DNA of 21,425 nucleotides, from the NCBI GenBank assembly GCA_021806845.1, contig JAKAPV010000015.1, positions 1 to 21,425 of the forward strand. The letters are read 5' to 3'. This stretch comes from Bacillota bacterium. GTDB lineage: Bacteria > Bacillota > Sulfobacillia > JAJZYS01 > JAJYTV01. Below are positions 7,868-14,539 of the stretch, piece after piece. The position numbers and the translations under genes were made by a program. Below the pieces are notes generated by a model. The model had not been told where the DNA came from. It ran no database searches and saw only the letters and a list, made by a program, of their open reading frames with translations. Every line of letters starts with the position of its first letter. Positions within the stretch are counted from its first letter, which is position 1.

Positions 7868-8105
7868 AAACTTCCGCGGTGCCACCCATTTTGGCCGAGG
7901 CCCACTCTGCCGACACGGGAGCCAAGCTCCGATGCCGCCCTCCGGATAACGGGGAGGTCCCGGCGGAGCCTACTCGACCCTCAGGTCATTCGGTCCGCAG
8001 CTTGCAGGCCCATTCGCGCTCTTTCCGCTGGCCGGACTCACACCCACGCCGGCTCTCTTAGCAGCGGTCCGACGGTACTCCGCCTGCGCATCGCCGTTCT
8101 GTATG
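7836..8105 (-). ncRNA. T-box leader of the trp operon (Trp, UGG specifier)
   Basis: The transcript between the trp promoter and trpE shows the main parts of a T-box riboswitch, which reads the charging state of tRNA. In order: GGAGTACC near the base of stem I (8074-8081), the apical stem I signature AGAGAGCC (8051-8058), and a specifier loop GAATGGGCC with the triplet UGG at 8010-8012, the Trp codon. Then come the T-box sequence GGGTGGCACCGCGGAAG (7871-7887) that pairs with the tRNA acceptor end, and a terminator. Uncharged tRNA-Trp should stabilise the antiterminator and allow trpEGDCFBA-aroF-aroA expression. No gene lies in this stretch. Element boundaries are approximate. Confidence 0.95.
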
Positions 8106-8111
8106 CCGCCA

Positions 8112-8140
8112 ATGCTAGCGCGGCCTCCGGTCGTTGTCAA
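8112..8140 (-). promoter_or_regulatory. Sigma-A type promoter of the trp operon
   Basis: A perfect -35 box TTGACA (8135-8140), a 17-base spacer and a -10 box TAGCAT (8112-8117, 4 of 6 consensus bases) predict a transcript start near 8105, just before the T-box stem I. The promoter lies inside the last codons of btuD; the btuD stop TAG forms the first half of the -10 box. Confidence 0.85.
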
Positions 8141-8960
8141 CAGTTGATTCCCCCGTCCCCGCCACGGCTCGCGCGAAGGCGGACGGCAAAACGACGGGCC
8201 GGCCGCCGTCCGGGTGCGGCAGGACGCGCAGCGGCGTCCGGAAGACGTCCCGCAGCACATCCTCGCGCAGGACCTCCTGCGGCGCGCCGACCGCCCGCAG
8301 CACGCCGCCCGCGAGCAACGCGACGCGGTCCGCATAGAGGCCCGCGAGCGTCAAGTCGTGCAGCACGATCAGGATGCGCTTGCCGCCCTCCGCGAGAGCG
8401 CGCAGCACGTCGAGGATCTCCTGGCGGAACGCGGGATCGAGGTGCGCCGTGGGCTCGTCGAGCAGGAGGTGGTCGGCCTCCTGCGCGAGCGCGGTGGCGA
8501 TGAGGGCGCGCGCCCGCTCGCCGCCGGAGAGCTGGCCAAGCGGCCGCTGGCGCAGCTCCTCGAGCCCGAGCTGCGTCAGCGCGGACTCCACCGCGGCCCG
8601 GTCCTCACCCCGCAGCGGCTGCAGCAGCAGCCGATCCCGCAGGGTGAGCCGGTGCAGGCGTCCGAGCGAGACGAGGTCCTCGACGGGGAGGTCGAACGCC
8701 GTCTCGGCGCTCTGCGTCACGACCGCGATGCGCGCGGCGCGGACGGCGGGCGCCAGTTTGCCGAGCGGCCGGCCGTCCAGGAGCACTTCGCCCGCGGCGG
8801 GCTGCGCAAGGCCCGCAAGCAGGTGCAGGAGCGTGCTCTTGCCCGCGCCGTTCGGGCCGCAGAGCGCGAGGATCTCCGGCCGGTCGACGGCAAGGCTGAC
8901 GCCCTGCAGCACCTCTCTCGGCCCGTAGCCGAAGTGTACGTCCCGCAGACTGAGGCTCAC
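8115..8960 (-). CDS. btuD: Cobalamin ABC transporter, ATP-binding protein
   Basis: This is the ATPase of a vitamin B12 (or related corrinoid) importer and works at the inner face of the membrane with BtuC. The protein has 281 residues. It shows Walker A GPNGAGKST (35-43), the signature LSGGE (144-148), Walker B LLLDEP (165-170), a D-loop HLD shortly after, and the switch His201 in VLHD. The start is GTG at 8958-8960, overlapping the btuC stop as GTGA. The family also contains haem and siderophore importers; the cobalamin riboswitch upstream of btuF is what points to B12. The last ten codons double as the trp promoter. No terminator follows, so read-through into the T-box leader is likely. Confidence 0.92.
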   Translation of the reverse strand: MSLSLRDVHFGYGPREVLQGVSLAVDRPEILALCGPNGAGKSTLLHLLAGLAQPAAGEVLLDGRPLGKLAPAVRAARIAVVTQSAETAFDLPVEDLVSLGRLHRLTLRDRLLLQPLRGEDRAAVESALTQLGLEELRQRPLGQLSGGERARALIATALAQEADHLLLDEPTAHLDPAFRQEILDVLRALAEGGKRILIVLHDLTLAGLYADRVALLAGGVLRAVGAPQEVLREDVLRDVFRTPLRVLPHPDGGRPVVLPSAFARAVAGTGESTVDNDRRPR

Positions 8961-9949
8961 TGCGCCATCCCCCGTTCGCGCCTGACGATCAGCCAGATGA
9001 AGAAGGGGCCGCCGATGATCGCCGTCACGATCCCGACCGGGATCTCTCCGACCGGCAGGGAACGCGCGACGGTGTCCGCAAGGACGAGGAAGCCGCCGCC
9101 GCCCAGGGCGCTCAGGAGGAGCGTGCGGCCGTGCACCGCGCCGCCGGCCCAGCGCGCGACATGCGGCGCGACGAGTCCGACGAAGCCGATGAGGCCGGCG
9201 GCCGACACCGCAACCGCCGTGACGAGACCCGCGAGGAGCAGCAGCAGGATGCGCGTGCGCGCGACCGCGACCCCCAGGTAGTTTGCCTCACGTTCGCCGA
9301 GAGCGAGGGCGTCGAGCTCTCGCCGGTAGGCGAGCGCGACCGCGAGACCCACCGCGACGACTGCGGCGAGCAGCGCGATCTGGGACCAGGTGACGCTGCC
9401 GAGCCCGCCGAGGAACCAGAAATAGATCTGGACGAGTTCACTGTGGTCGAACGTCAGGAGGAGCGATGTGAGGGCGCCCAGGATCACGGATAGGGCATAG
9501 CCGACGAGCACGATCGTAACGCTGCCGCCGCCGCGCGTGCGGGATGCCGCGGACGCGAGCACTGCGGCGCCGGCTGCGCCCACGAAGGCGCCTGCCGGCA
9601 TGAGCCCCAGGCTCGGCGCCGCCATCTGGGCGACGGTCGCGCCAAGGCTCGCGCCGGCTGAGGTGCCGATCAGATAGGGGTCTGCCAAGGGGTTGCGCAA
9701 GAGCGCCTGCATGATCGCGCCGGCGAGGCCGAGGGCCGCCCCCACGAGGGCAGCCCCGAGCACGCGCGGCATGCGGATCTGCCAGACGATCTCCGCAACG
9801 ACGCTGGTTCCGCCGGGGTGGGCGAGCGCCGTAAGCACGCGGGACGGCGAGATGCCGGTCGGGCCGATCAGCACGGCCCCGAGCATTTCCGCAAGCAGCA
9901 GGGCGACCATCGCCCAGGCTGCGGCGCGCCGCCTCCCGCTGGCGCTCAC
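8957..9949 (-). CDS. btuC: Cobalamin ABC transporter, permease
   Basis: The permease of a FecCD/BtuC-type importer, 330 residues and highly hydrophobic, with segments compatible with the family's ten membrane helices. Family features include the early PRVLGAALVGAALGLAG region (residues about 60-76), the LRNPLADPYLIGTSAGASLG motif lying after it, and the cytoplasmic coupling region near GFVGLVAPHVAR (about 265-276) that docks with the ATPase. The start is GTG at 9947-9949, overlapping the btuF stop as GTGA; the downstream overlap with btuD is of the same kind. Function in B12 uptake is inferred from the riboswitch. Confidence 0.92.
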   Translation of the reverse strand: MSASGRRRAAAWAMVALLLAEMLGAVLIGPTGISPSRVLTALAHPGGTSVVAEIVWQIRMPRVLGAALVGAALGLAGAIMQALLRNPLADPYLIGTSAGASLGATVAQMAAPSLGLMPAGAFVGAAGAAVLASAASRTRGGGSVTIVLVGYALSVILGALTSLLLTFDHSELVQIYFWFLGGLGSVTWSQIALLAAVVAVGLAVALAYRRELDALALGEREANYLGVAVARTRILLLLLAGLVTAVAVSAAGLIGFVGLVAPHVARWAGGAVHGRTLLLSALGGGGFLVLADTVARSLPVGEIPVGIVTAIIGGPFFIWLIVRRERGMAQ

Positions 9950-10872
9950 GGGATGCGCAGTCCCGGATGCAGGTCCTTCGCGAGCAGCGCGAGCCCCGTT
10001 ACGAGCGCAGGCGCGGGCTGCGAGAGGTAGTCCGGATTGATGTTCGCGTAGATGCGGCCGTCCTTGACCGCCTGGATGCTGGACCAGCCCGGCCGCGCCT
10101 GGACCTTCGCGGCGCTCGCCTGCGGAGTGTCGAGCAGCACGATGGCCTGCGGGTTGGCCTGGATGATCGACTCGGCGGAGAGCTGCGGATAGGCTGTCGT
10201 CGCGATGGAGTCCGCGATGTTGCGCCCGCCCGCGATCTTCACGATCGCGTTGAGGAAGCTGCCGGGGCCGGCGGAGTAGTAGGTCGGGTCGAGCTCGACG
10301 TAGACAGAGGGCTTCGCGGTTGCCTTGCGCACCGCCGCCGCGATCGCGGCCACTTCATTGCGCATCTTTTGCACTGCCTGCTGGCCCTTCTGCGGCACGC
10401 CGGCCGCATCCGCGATGAATGCGATGTCCTTCTCGACGCCCGCGAGGTTCGCCGGCTCGAGTGTCGCGATCGGTACCCCGAGCGCCTGCATCTCCTTGAG
10501 GTCCTTGACGCCGGGGATCGCGAGGATCAGCTGGGGATGGAGCCCTGCAATCTTCTCGACATTCAGGCCCGTGTAGGAGTCCCCGACGATCCGCAGGCCC
10601 TTCGCTTCCTGGGCATACGGCGGCGGCGCGTAGAGGACGCTCTCGTCGTCGATGCCGACGATGTCCTTGCGCAGTCCGAGCGCCAGCAGCGTCTCCGTGT
10701 TGGAGGGCCCCAGCGAGACGATGCGGACGGCTGGCTTCTTGAGCGTGATGGTGTGTCCCATGTCGTCCTTGAGCCGGATCGGTCCGCTCTGCGCGGCGGT
10801 CTGCGTGCCGCAAGCGGAGAGTCCCATCGCGATCAGTACAAGCGGTGCCACGAGCGCTGCGATGCGTCGCAT
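9946..10872 (-). CDS. btuF: Cobalamin ABC transporter, substrate-binding lipoprotein
   Basis: A 308-residue periplasmic-binding-protein type lipoprotein that catches the ligand outside the cell and delivers it to BtuC. The N-terminus has a short basic part, a hydrophobic stretch and a lipobox LSAC with the lipidated Cys21. The mature part shows the class III binding-protein fold start (DDMGHTITL, then RIVSLGPSNTETLLALG) found in BtuF and siderophore/haem-binding proteins, plus the later Q-A-I-V-L-L segment of the second lobe. The ATG at 10870-10872 is preceded by GGGGAGGAG. It is first of the btuFCD operon and lies behind a cobalamin riboswitch, the reason for the B12 assignment; the protein family alone would not tell B12 from haem or iron chelates. 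Confidence 0.9.
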   Translation of the reverse strand: MRRIAALVAPLVLIAMGLSACGTQTAAQSGPIRLKDDMGHTITLKKPAVRIVSLGPSNTETLLALGLRKDIVGIDDESVLYAPPPYAQEAKGLRIVGDSYTGLNVEKIAGLHPQLILAIPGVKDLKEMQALGVPIATLEPANLAGVEKDIAFIADAAGVPQKGQQAVQKMRNEVAAIAAAVRKATAKPSVYVELDPTYYSAGPGSFLNAIVKIAGGRNIADSIATTAYPQLSAESIIQANPQAIVLLDTPQASAAKVQARPGWSSIQAVKDGRIYANINPDYLSQPAPALVTGLALLAKDLHPGLRIP

Positions 10873-10994
10873 GTTCCATCTCCTCCCCGAGAAACAGAAA
10901 CGACCTGGAGTCGATGCTCCGGGTCGGCCGTAATGCTTGGGAAGGCAGGCGCGCACCGCCTTCCGGCATGCCTCTCCTCCGGAGGATCGCCGGC
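10873..10994 (-). promoter_or_regulatory. Probable expression platform between the cobalamin aptamer and btuF
   Basis: This leader part has no gene. It contains a perfect hairpin arm pair GGAAGGC/GCCTTCC (10940-10964), a palindrome CCTCCGGAGG (10976-10985) and an 8-base direct repeat CCGGCATG (10963-10970 and 10990-10997). No T-run follows any stem, so termination is not evident. The CCTCC could pair with the btuF ribosome-binding site (about 10882-10888), suggesting control of translation; this is inference. Confidence 0.45.
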
Positions 10995-11154
10995 ATGGTG
11001 CGGGCAGGTCTCCTGGCTCGCGGCATCCTCGCGCCGCCTTCCCATCCGGGTGGACAGTGGCTTTCTGGCGCTCATCGACCGCATACAGTGGCGGGACCGC
11101 TCAGGCATCTCACCTGATTCCCTCTTCGCCTCCCGATGGAGGCACCGCGCACCC
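10995..11154 (-). ncRNA. Cobalamin riboswitch (adenosylcobalamin type aptamer)
   Basis: The minus strand holds the hallmark B12 box GAGCCAGGAGACCTGCC (11003-11019), preceded by GGGAATCAGGTGAGATGCC and the CCGCCACTGT segment (in the range 11085-11125) typical of the AdoCbl aptamer. A GGTGC near 11150 can pair with GCACC near 10997 to close the outer helix. It sits upstream of btuF in the correct orientation. Binding of cobalamin should switch off the importer. The boundaries are by eye. Confidence 0.93.
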
Positions 11155-11171
11155 TGCGCTATTCGGTTGTC

Positions 11172-11200
11172 ATGCCAATCTTGGACGATCCCGCGCGCAA
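11172..11200 (-). promoter_or_regulatory. Possible promoter of the btuFCD operon
   Basis: TTGCGC (11195-11200), a 17-base spacer and TGGCAT (11172-11177) on the minus strand would start transcription near 11165, directly before the cobalamin aptamer. The boxes match the consensus at 4 and 3 of 6 bases only, so the position supports it more than the sequence does. Confidence 0.3.
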
Positions 11201-11281
11201 GCGCAAGGTCCTGGATCGATCCGGGCGAGAGCCTTGAGTTTGGCAAGCAATGGCTTAGACTGGAAGCGGAGGGCGAATAGT

Positions 11282-12424
11282 GTGGACGTATCGAAATTCC
11301 GTATACTGCCGGCCCTGCTGGTCTGCTCGCTCGCTCTGACTGGCTGCAGTTCAACGCACGCGGCGCTCGGCAAACCGACCATGAAAAACAGGTGGCGCAT
11401 TGGCCCATTTGCCGTGACGCGCACAAGCGTCCCTGCCTCTCTGTTCAACGACCCCTACGAGGCGATGGTCGGCAGTGATACCGAGCTGCGGGTCGGTACA
11501 GCTCCACCCTACGTGATCTATCGGACCAAACTTGGCGGCAGCCATTGGACTGCCATAACCCGCCTTGACTGCGCCTCTCAGCCCCTTTGGTCGGCCATCG
11601 AAGGACCGGCTGCTGCACTGGTGTGCCTGGGGACCTCTGCCGCGACAAACCGGCTCGTCCTCATCTCGCAAGGCGGCAGCCTCGCCACCTACCGGATGCC
11701 CGTCCATCTGCCCTCTCCGGTGCCCGCACTGGAGGTCGGTGGCTGGATGTTCGGGGGACTGAACGGCGACATCCGATGGATCGTCTCCAAGAACGCCGAG
11801 CCGCCAGTCCTCTACGGAACCGGGATGATCGACCTCGGGAGCGGCAGGAGCGGGGCGATCCCGCAGACGCTCTCCCTGTTTGGCACCGCTGCCCGCCAGA
11901 AGGAGGACATGCTCTCTCCAAACGACGCCCTCTTCGAGATGCGTTCAACATACCCAGCGACCCAAGCGTCGACCATCTTCCGCTGGTCCGCGCCACATAA
12001 ATCGTGGGTGCAAATAGGGCGAATTCCGTCCTTCTTCGGCGTGATGGCCGTGGCGGACGACGGCAGCCTGTGGATTCGCATGCCCGCTACAAACAATCCC
12101 GACGATCTGACCGACTGGTACATTGCGCACGAAGACCCGGGATCCCAGCGCGCGCAGAAGTGGCGAATCCACGGCAACCTGCTCTTCGTCGGCCCGGGGT
12201 ACGCCGTCTACACACCCTACAACGACACCTTCAGCCTCGACATCTTGTTCCCGATGCAGCACCGCACGCTGCGCTTCGGCGGCCTCGTGCAGCCCGCAGC
12301 GTTCGCGGGTACTAGCTTCGGGGTTGCGGAAGTGGGGCTTCCAAGCGAATTCGGTACCGCGACCCAAGTCGTGCTCGTGGGCAAGGGTTCCAATCTGCAG
12401 GCCATCGTGATCTCGGCGAAGTAG
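11282..12424 (+). CDS. Lipoprotein of unknown function
   Basis: I do not recognise this 380-residue protein. It begins with a short basic segment, a hydrophobic core and a lipobox LTGC (Cys22), so it is probably exported and anchored to the outer membrane face. The rest has no membrane helix; it is rich in short strands with repeated aromatic and Gly-Gly or Asp-Gly turns (for example GGSHW, GGSLA, GGWMFGG, DDGSLWIR), which looks like a beta-propeller, though I cannot define blades. The frame is open further upstream, but GTG at 11282-11284 with GGAGGG at 11268-11273 gives a clean signal peptide. A weak promoter (TTGAGT at 11234, TAGACT at 11256) may serve it. Two 60-base lines inside the gene count to 60% G+C against 75% in one trpE line, so it may be foreign. 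It faces fabL with 21 bases between. Confidence 0.8.
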   Translation: MDVSKFRILPALLVCSLALTGCSSTHAALGKPTMKNRWRIGPFAVTRTSVPASLFNDPYEAMVGSDTELRVGTAPPYVIYRTKLGGSHWTAITRLDCASQPLWSAIEGPAAALVCLGTSAATNRLVLISQGGSLATYRMPVHLPSPVPALEVGGWMFGGLNGDIRWIVSKNAEPPVLYGTGMIDLGSGRSGAIPQTLSLFGTAARQKEDMLSPNDALFEMRSTYPATQASTIFRWSAPHKSWVQIGRIPSFFGVMAVADDGSLWIRMPATNNPDDLTDWYIAHEDPGSQRAQKWRIHGNLLFVGPGYAVYTPYNDTFSLDILFPMQHRTLRFGGLVQPAAFAGTSFGVAEVGLPSEFGTATQVVLVGKGSNLQAIVISAK

Positions 12425-12445
12425 AACGGCCGCTCGGTGAGACGC

Positions 12446-13201
12446 CTAGCCCAGGATGTGCGCCCCGCCGTCGACGACAATCGTGCAGCCCGAGACCATC
12501 GCCGAGAGATCCGAGGCGAGGAAGAGCACCGCGCTCGCCACGTCCTCCGGGATGAGCATCCGCCCGAGCGGCGTCTGGCTCTTGGCCTCCGCGATCAGTT
12601 CCTCGCGGTTCGGGAAGAACTGCAGCGCATCTGTGTCGACGACACCCGGGCAGAGCGCGTTGACCCGGATCCCGCGCGGCCCGAGCTCCGCCGCAAGGTG
12701 GCGCGTCAGGGACTCGATCGCCGCCTTGGACGCGCCCACCGCCGTGTAATAAGGGAGCGCGCGCACGGAACCGAGGCTCGAGATCGCGACGATCGAGCCA
12801 CCGTTCTCCATCAGTGCGGCGGCCTGCTGGGCCGCGCTCAGATAGCCCCACGCGTTGATGTCCATCGTCCAGCGGAAGTGGCGCCCGGTGATCTCCATCG
12901 CCGGCCGCTCGACGCCGGAGGCCGCGTTCGCGACCAGGAGGTCGAGCCCCCCGAAGCGCTCGCGCACGGCGGCGAACATCTCTCTCAGCGCGTCCTCGTC
13001 GGCCACGTTCGCCTTCATGGCGAGGGCCTCGACGCCGCGGCTGCGCAGCCCCTCGAGCGTCTCGTCGGCCGCCTTGCGGTTGCGCAAGTAGTTGAACGCG
13101 ACATGGACGCCCGCGTCGGCGAGCGCGAAGGCGATCGCCCTGCCGATTCCGCGTCCGGCTCCCGTGATCACCGCCCGGCGTCCCTGAAGTCCGAGGTCCA
13201 T
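12446..13201 (-). CDS. fabL: Enoyl-[acyl-carrier-protein] reductase III (FabL type)
   Basis: A short-chain dehydrogenase of 251 residues that most resembles FabL of Bacillus, the NADPH-dependent enoyl-ACP reductase of the last step of each fatty-acid elongation cycle. It has the nucleotide motif TGAGRGIG (13-20), ANAAS (91-95), and the catalytic pair Tyr152 and Lys159 spaced as Tyr-x6-Lys, which marks enoyl reductases rather than the Tyr-x3-Lys of ordinary SDRs. FabL-specific stretches are SSLGSVR (141-147), DTDALQFFPNRE (189-200) and IVVDGG (241-246). The ATG at 13199-13201 follows GGGGGAG and comes 11 bases after the lipL stop, so the two form an operon. It could still be another SDR, but the length and motifs fit FabL well. 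Members of this family are known to be triclosan tolerant. Confidence 0.88.
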   Translation of the reverse strand: MDLGLQGRRAVITGAGRGIGRAIAFALADAGVHVAFNYLRNRKAADETLEGLRSRGVEALAMKANVADEDALREMFAAVRERFGGLDLLVANAASGVERPAMEITGRHFRWTMDINAWGYLSAAQQAAALMENGGSIVAISSLGSVRALPYYTAVGASKAAIESLTRHLAAELGPRGIRVNALCPGVVDTDALQFFPNREELIAEAKSQTPLGRMLIPEDVASAVLFLASDLSAMVSGCTIVVDGGAHILG

Positions 13202-13212
13202 CCGCTCTCCCC

Positions 13213-13986
13213 CTACTCCCTGCCCGCAGAGCCCTGGAAGCGGCGCCGCAGCACGAGGTCCTGGGCGTATTCCTTCTCCGCCGGGAGCAGCGGCCGCGGA
13301 GCCGCGTCCCAGCCGATCTCCGCTGCCGCCTGCACGATCGCGTTGCGCAGCTGCGCAAGCGAGATTTCCCGTCCGAGTTCCGCGCAAAGCGACGTGACAG
13401 CCGAGGCGCGCAATATCCGGTCGCTTCCGCTGCGCCGGTAGAACTCCTGCAAAAGCGCCGTCGAACGGGCAGGGTCCTGATCCACCAACACCATGCCGCT
13501 GACGAGTGCGTAGCCTCTCCGCAGCGCCTGCGAAACGCCGGCGATCTTGCGCCCGGCGCGGGTCACGAGGTCCTGCGGCCCCTCGCAGAAGGACCCGGGC
13601 GCACGGCCGAACTCCGTCGGGGCGCCGAGCCGCTCGAGCGCCAGGCGCACGTGCCGCGTCAGGTCGCGAAAGTTCCGGTCCACGTGTCCGATGCCTTGCG
13701 AGGGTATCGCGGTGAAAAAACTCAAACAGCCTTCGTCGAGCACAACCGCGGCGCCCCCGCCGACGCGCACGCGCACGGGGTAGCCCTGCGCCTCGAGCCA
13801 CGCGGCGCCGTCCGCGACGCGCGGCAGCCGCAGGTCCTGCGGGCCCAGGAGCACATGGGCCCGCTGACGCCGCAGGCAGAAGGTCGGCGGCGCCTCATCT
13901 GCCGCGACTGCCATCGCCACCGACTCGGCGAGGGACGGAGATAGCGATATGAGTTCCGGATTCTCTGTCGCGTCGAGATAGCGCAA
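13213..13986 (-). CDS. lipL: Octanoyl-[GcvH]:protein N-octanoyltransferase-like protein (LipL type)
   Basis: A 257-residue member of the biotin/lipoate ligase-transferase family. LipL moves the octanoyl group from GcvH to the E2 subunits of 2-oxoacid dehydrogenases in lipoyl assembly. Visible are LLGPQDLRLP (46-55), the Gly-rich RVGGGAAVVLDEG (74-86), the nucleophile Cys134 in GSFCEG, then DLVTRAGRKIAGVSQ with the conserved Lys147. The GSFC-then-DL pattern resembles LipL (YwfL) rather than LipM. A frame from TTG at 14004 is possible, but TTG at 13984-13986 has GAGGTGG nine bases upstream and lies 24 bases after a TATAGT box, while 14004 falls on the expected transcript start; I therefore chose 13986. 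It pairs with fabL. LipM or a ligase are less likely alternatives. Confidence 0.82.
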   Translation of the reverse strand: MRYLDATENPELISLSPSLAESVAMAVAADEAPPTFCLRRQRAHVLLGPQDLRLPRVADGAAWLEAQGYPVRVRVGGGAAVVLDEGCLSFFTAIPSQGIGHVDRNFRDLTRHVRLALERLGAPTEFGRAPGSFCEGPQDLVTRAGRKIAGVSQALRRGYALVSGMVLVDQDPARSTALLQEFYRRSGSDRILRASAVTSLCAELGREISLAQLRNAIVQAAAEIGWDAAPRPLLPAEKEYAQDLVLRRRFQGSAGRE

Positions 13987-14009
13987 TCGGCTTGTCCACC
14001 TCAAGTTGG

Positions 14010-14015
14010 ACTATA
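14010..14015 (-). promoter_or_regulatory. Possible -10 box for lipL-fabL
   Basis: TATAGT on the minus strand matches the consensus at 5 of 6 bases and would give a transcript start near 14003, leaving a leader of about 17 bases with the ribosome-binding site GAGGTGG before the TTG at 13986. No good -35 box is seen at the right distance. Confidence 0.4.
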
Positions 14016-14029
14016 TCGCGCTGCTGCGT

Positions 14030-14058
14030 TTGCTTGGCAGGTCCGCGCGTGCTATGCT
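14030..14058 (+). promoter_or_regulatory. Promoter of rpmB
   Basis: TTGCTT (14030-14035), a 17-base spacer and TATGCT (14053-14058) with an upstream TGC that makes an extended -10 element. It lies 54 bases before the rpmB start and nearly back to back with the lipL -10 box, so this short gap serves both directions. Confidence 0.55.
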
Positions 14059-14112
14059 TTGTTGAGTTTGTGCCTCAACTGCGAGGCCGCGATCTTGGGA
14101 GGTCTTCTCAGC

Positions 14113-14304
14113 ATGGCCAAGTCGTGCGAGGTGTGTGGCAAGAACGTCAAGTTTGGAAACCTTGTGTCGCACTCGAACATCAAGACGTCCCGCACCTGGA
14201 TGCCGAACATCCAGACGGTGCGCGCCGTCGTAGACGGCCGCGTGCAGCGGCTCAACGTCTGCACGCGCTGCCTGCGCTCAGGCAAGGTGCAGCGGGCGCT
14301 CTAG
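14113..14304 (+). CDS. rpmB: 50S ribosomal protein L28, zinc-binding form
   Basis: A 63-residue L28, a component of the large ribosomal subunit. Four cysteines in two CxxC pairs (Cys5/Cys8 in CEVCGK and Cys50/Cys53 in CTRC) show the zinc-ribbon (C+) form. Conserved family segments are GNLVSHSN (15-22), KTSRTWMPN (24-32) and the basic end. The frame is open further upstream, but the ATG at 14113-14115 has GGGAGGT at 14098-14104 region and starts the family's MAKSCE sequence. It faces spoVM, the same arrangement as in Bacillus subtilis, and ends before a strong hairpin. Confidence 0.97.
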   Translation: MAKSCEVCGKNVKFGNLVSHSNIKTSRTWMPNIQTVRAVVDGRVQRLNVCTRCLRSGKVQRAL

Positions 14305-14319
14305 GCGCTGCGTGCGCGC

Positions 14320-14365
14320 GCCGGGCGGTCTGCCCCTCTGGGGGCGGGCCGCCCGGCTTTGCTTT
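14320..14365 (+). terminator. Intrinsic terminator after rpmB
   Basis: GCCGGGCGG (14320-14328) pairs with CCGCCCGGC (14349-14357), with further inner pairing GCCCC/GGGGC, followed by TTTGCTTT. On the minus strand the same stem follows the spoVM stop directly but lacks a T-run, so it acts mainly for rpmB and may only weakly end the other transcript. Confidence 0.85.
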
Positions 14366-14490
14366 CAGGACTCGTCGACATCCCCCTGTACCGCACCCTG
14401 ATGGCGCGCGCCGCGTCCACCGAACAGGGAGATCAGGCCGAGAAGCAGCGCCCCGACGAACTTCGGCACTCGGACGACATGCACCCGCAC
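14365..14490 (-). CDS. spoVM: Stage V sporulation protein M, elongated
   Basis: A very short gene of 41 codons. SpoVM is an amphipathic peptide that senses membrane curvature and anchors SpoIVA coat assembly on the forespore. The Bacillus peptide has the pattern of basic and hydrophobic residues followed by PKF at 9-11; here VRVHVVRVPKFVGALLLGLI keeps Pro9, Lys10 and Phe11 at identical positions from the start, followed by Gly13 and a hydrophobic face. The start is GTG at 14488-14490 with GGGGGTGG six bases upstream. Its place, 49 bases after rpe and facing rpmB, matches the known order (the usual thiN is missing). The C-terminus extends about 15 residues beyond the usual 26, ending in an acidic VDES. 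Recognition is by pattern and position; I am fairly sure. Confidence 0.82.
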   Translation of the reverse strand: MRVHVVRVPKFVGALLLGLISLFGGRGARHQGAVQGDVDES

Positions 14491-14539
14491 CGCATTCCAC
14501 CCCCGGTATTAGCATATCGGGGAGCGCGGCGCGATGTGA

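Noticed and set aside
5830..7925. In-frame extension of trpG far upstream, through trpE
   Set aside because: The extension is another frame of trpE and the T-box leader and has no homology. TrpG homology begins at the ATG at 6389. Similar false extensions precede trpA, trpF, rsgA and fabL.
12425..12445. Terminator between the lipoprotein gene and fabL
   Set aside because: Only 21 bases separate the convergent genes and I see no stem followed by T residues.
13987..14004. TTG at 14002-14004 as the lipL start
   Set aside because: It coincides with the predicted transcript start after TATAGT and has no ribosome-binding site; the TTG at 13986 has GAGGTGG at proper spacing.
14059..14112. Upstream extension of rpmB
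   Set aside because: Adds 18 residues foreign to L28; the ATG at 14113 has its own ribosome-binding site and matches the family start.
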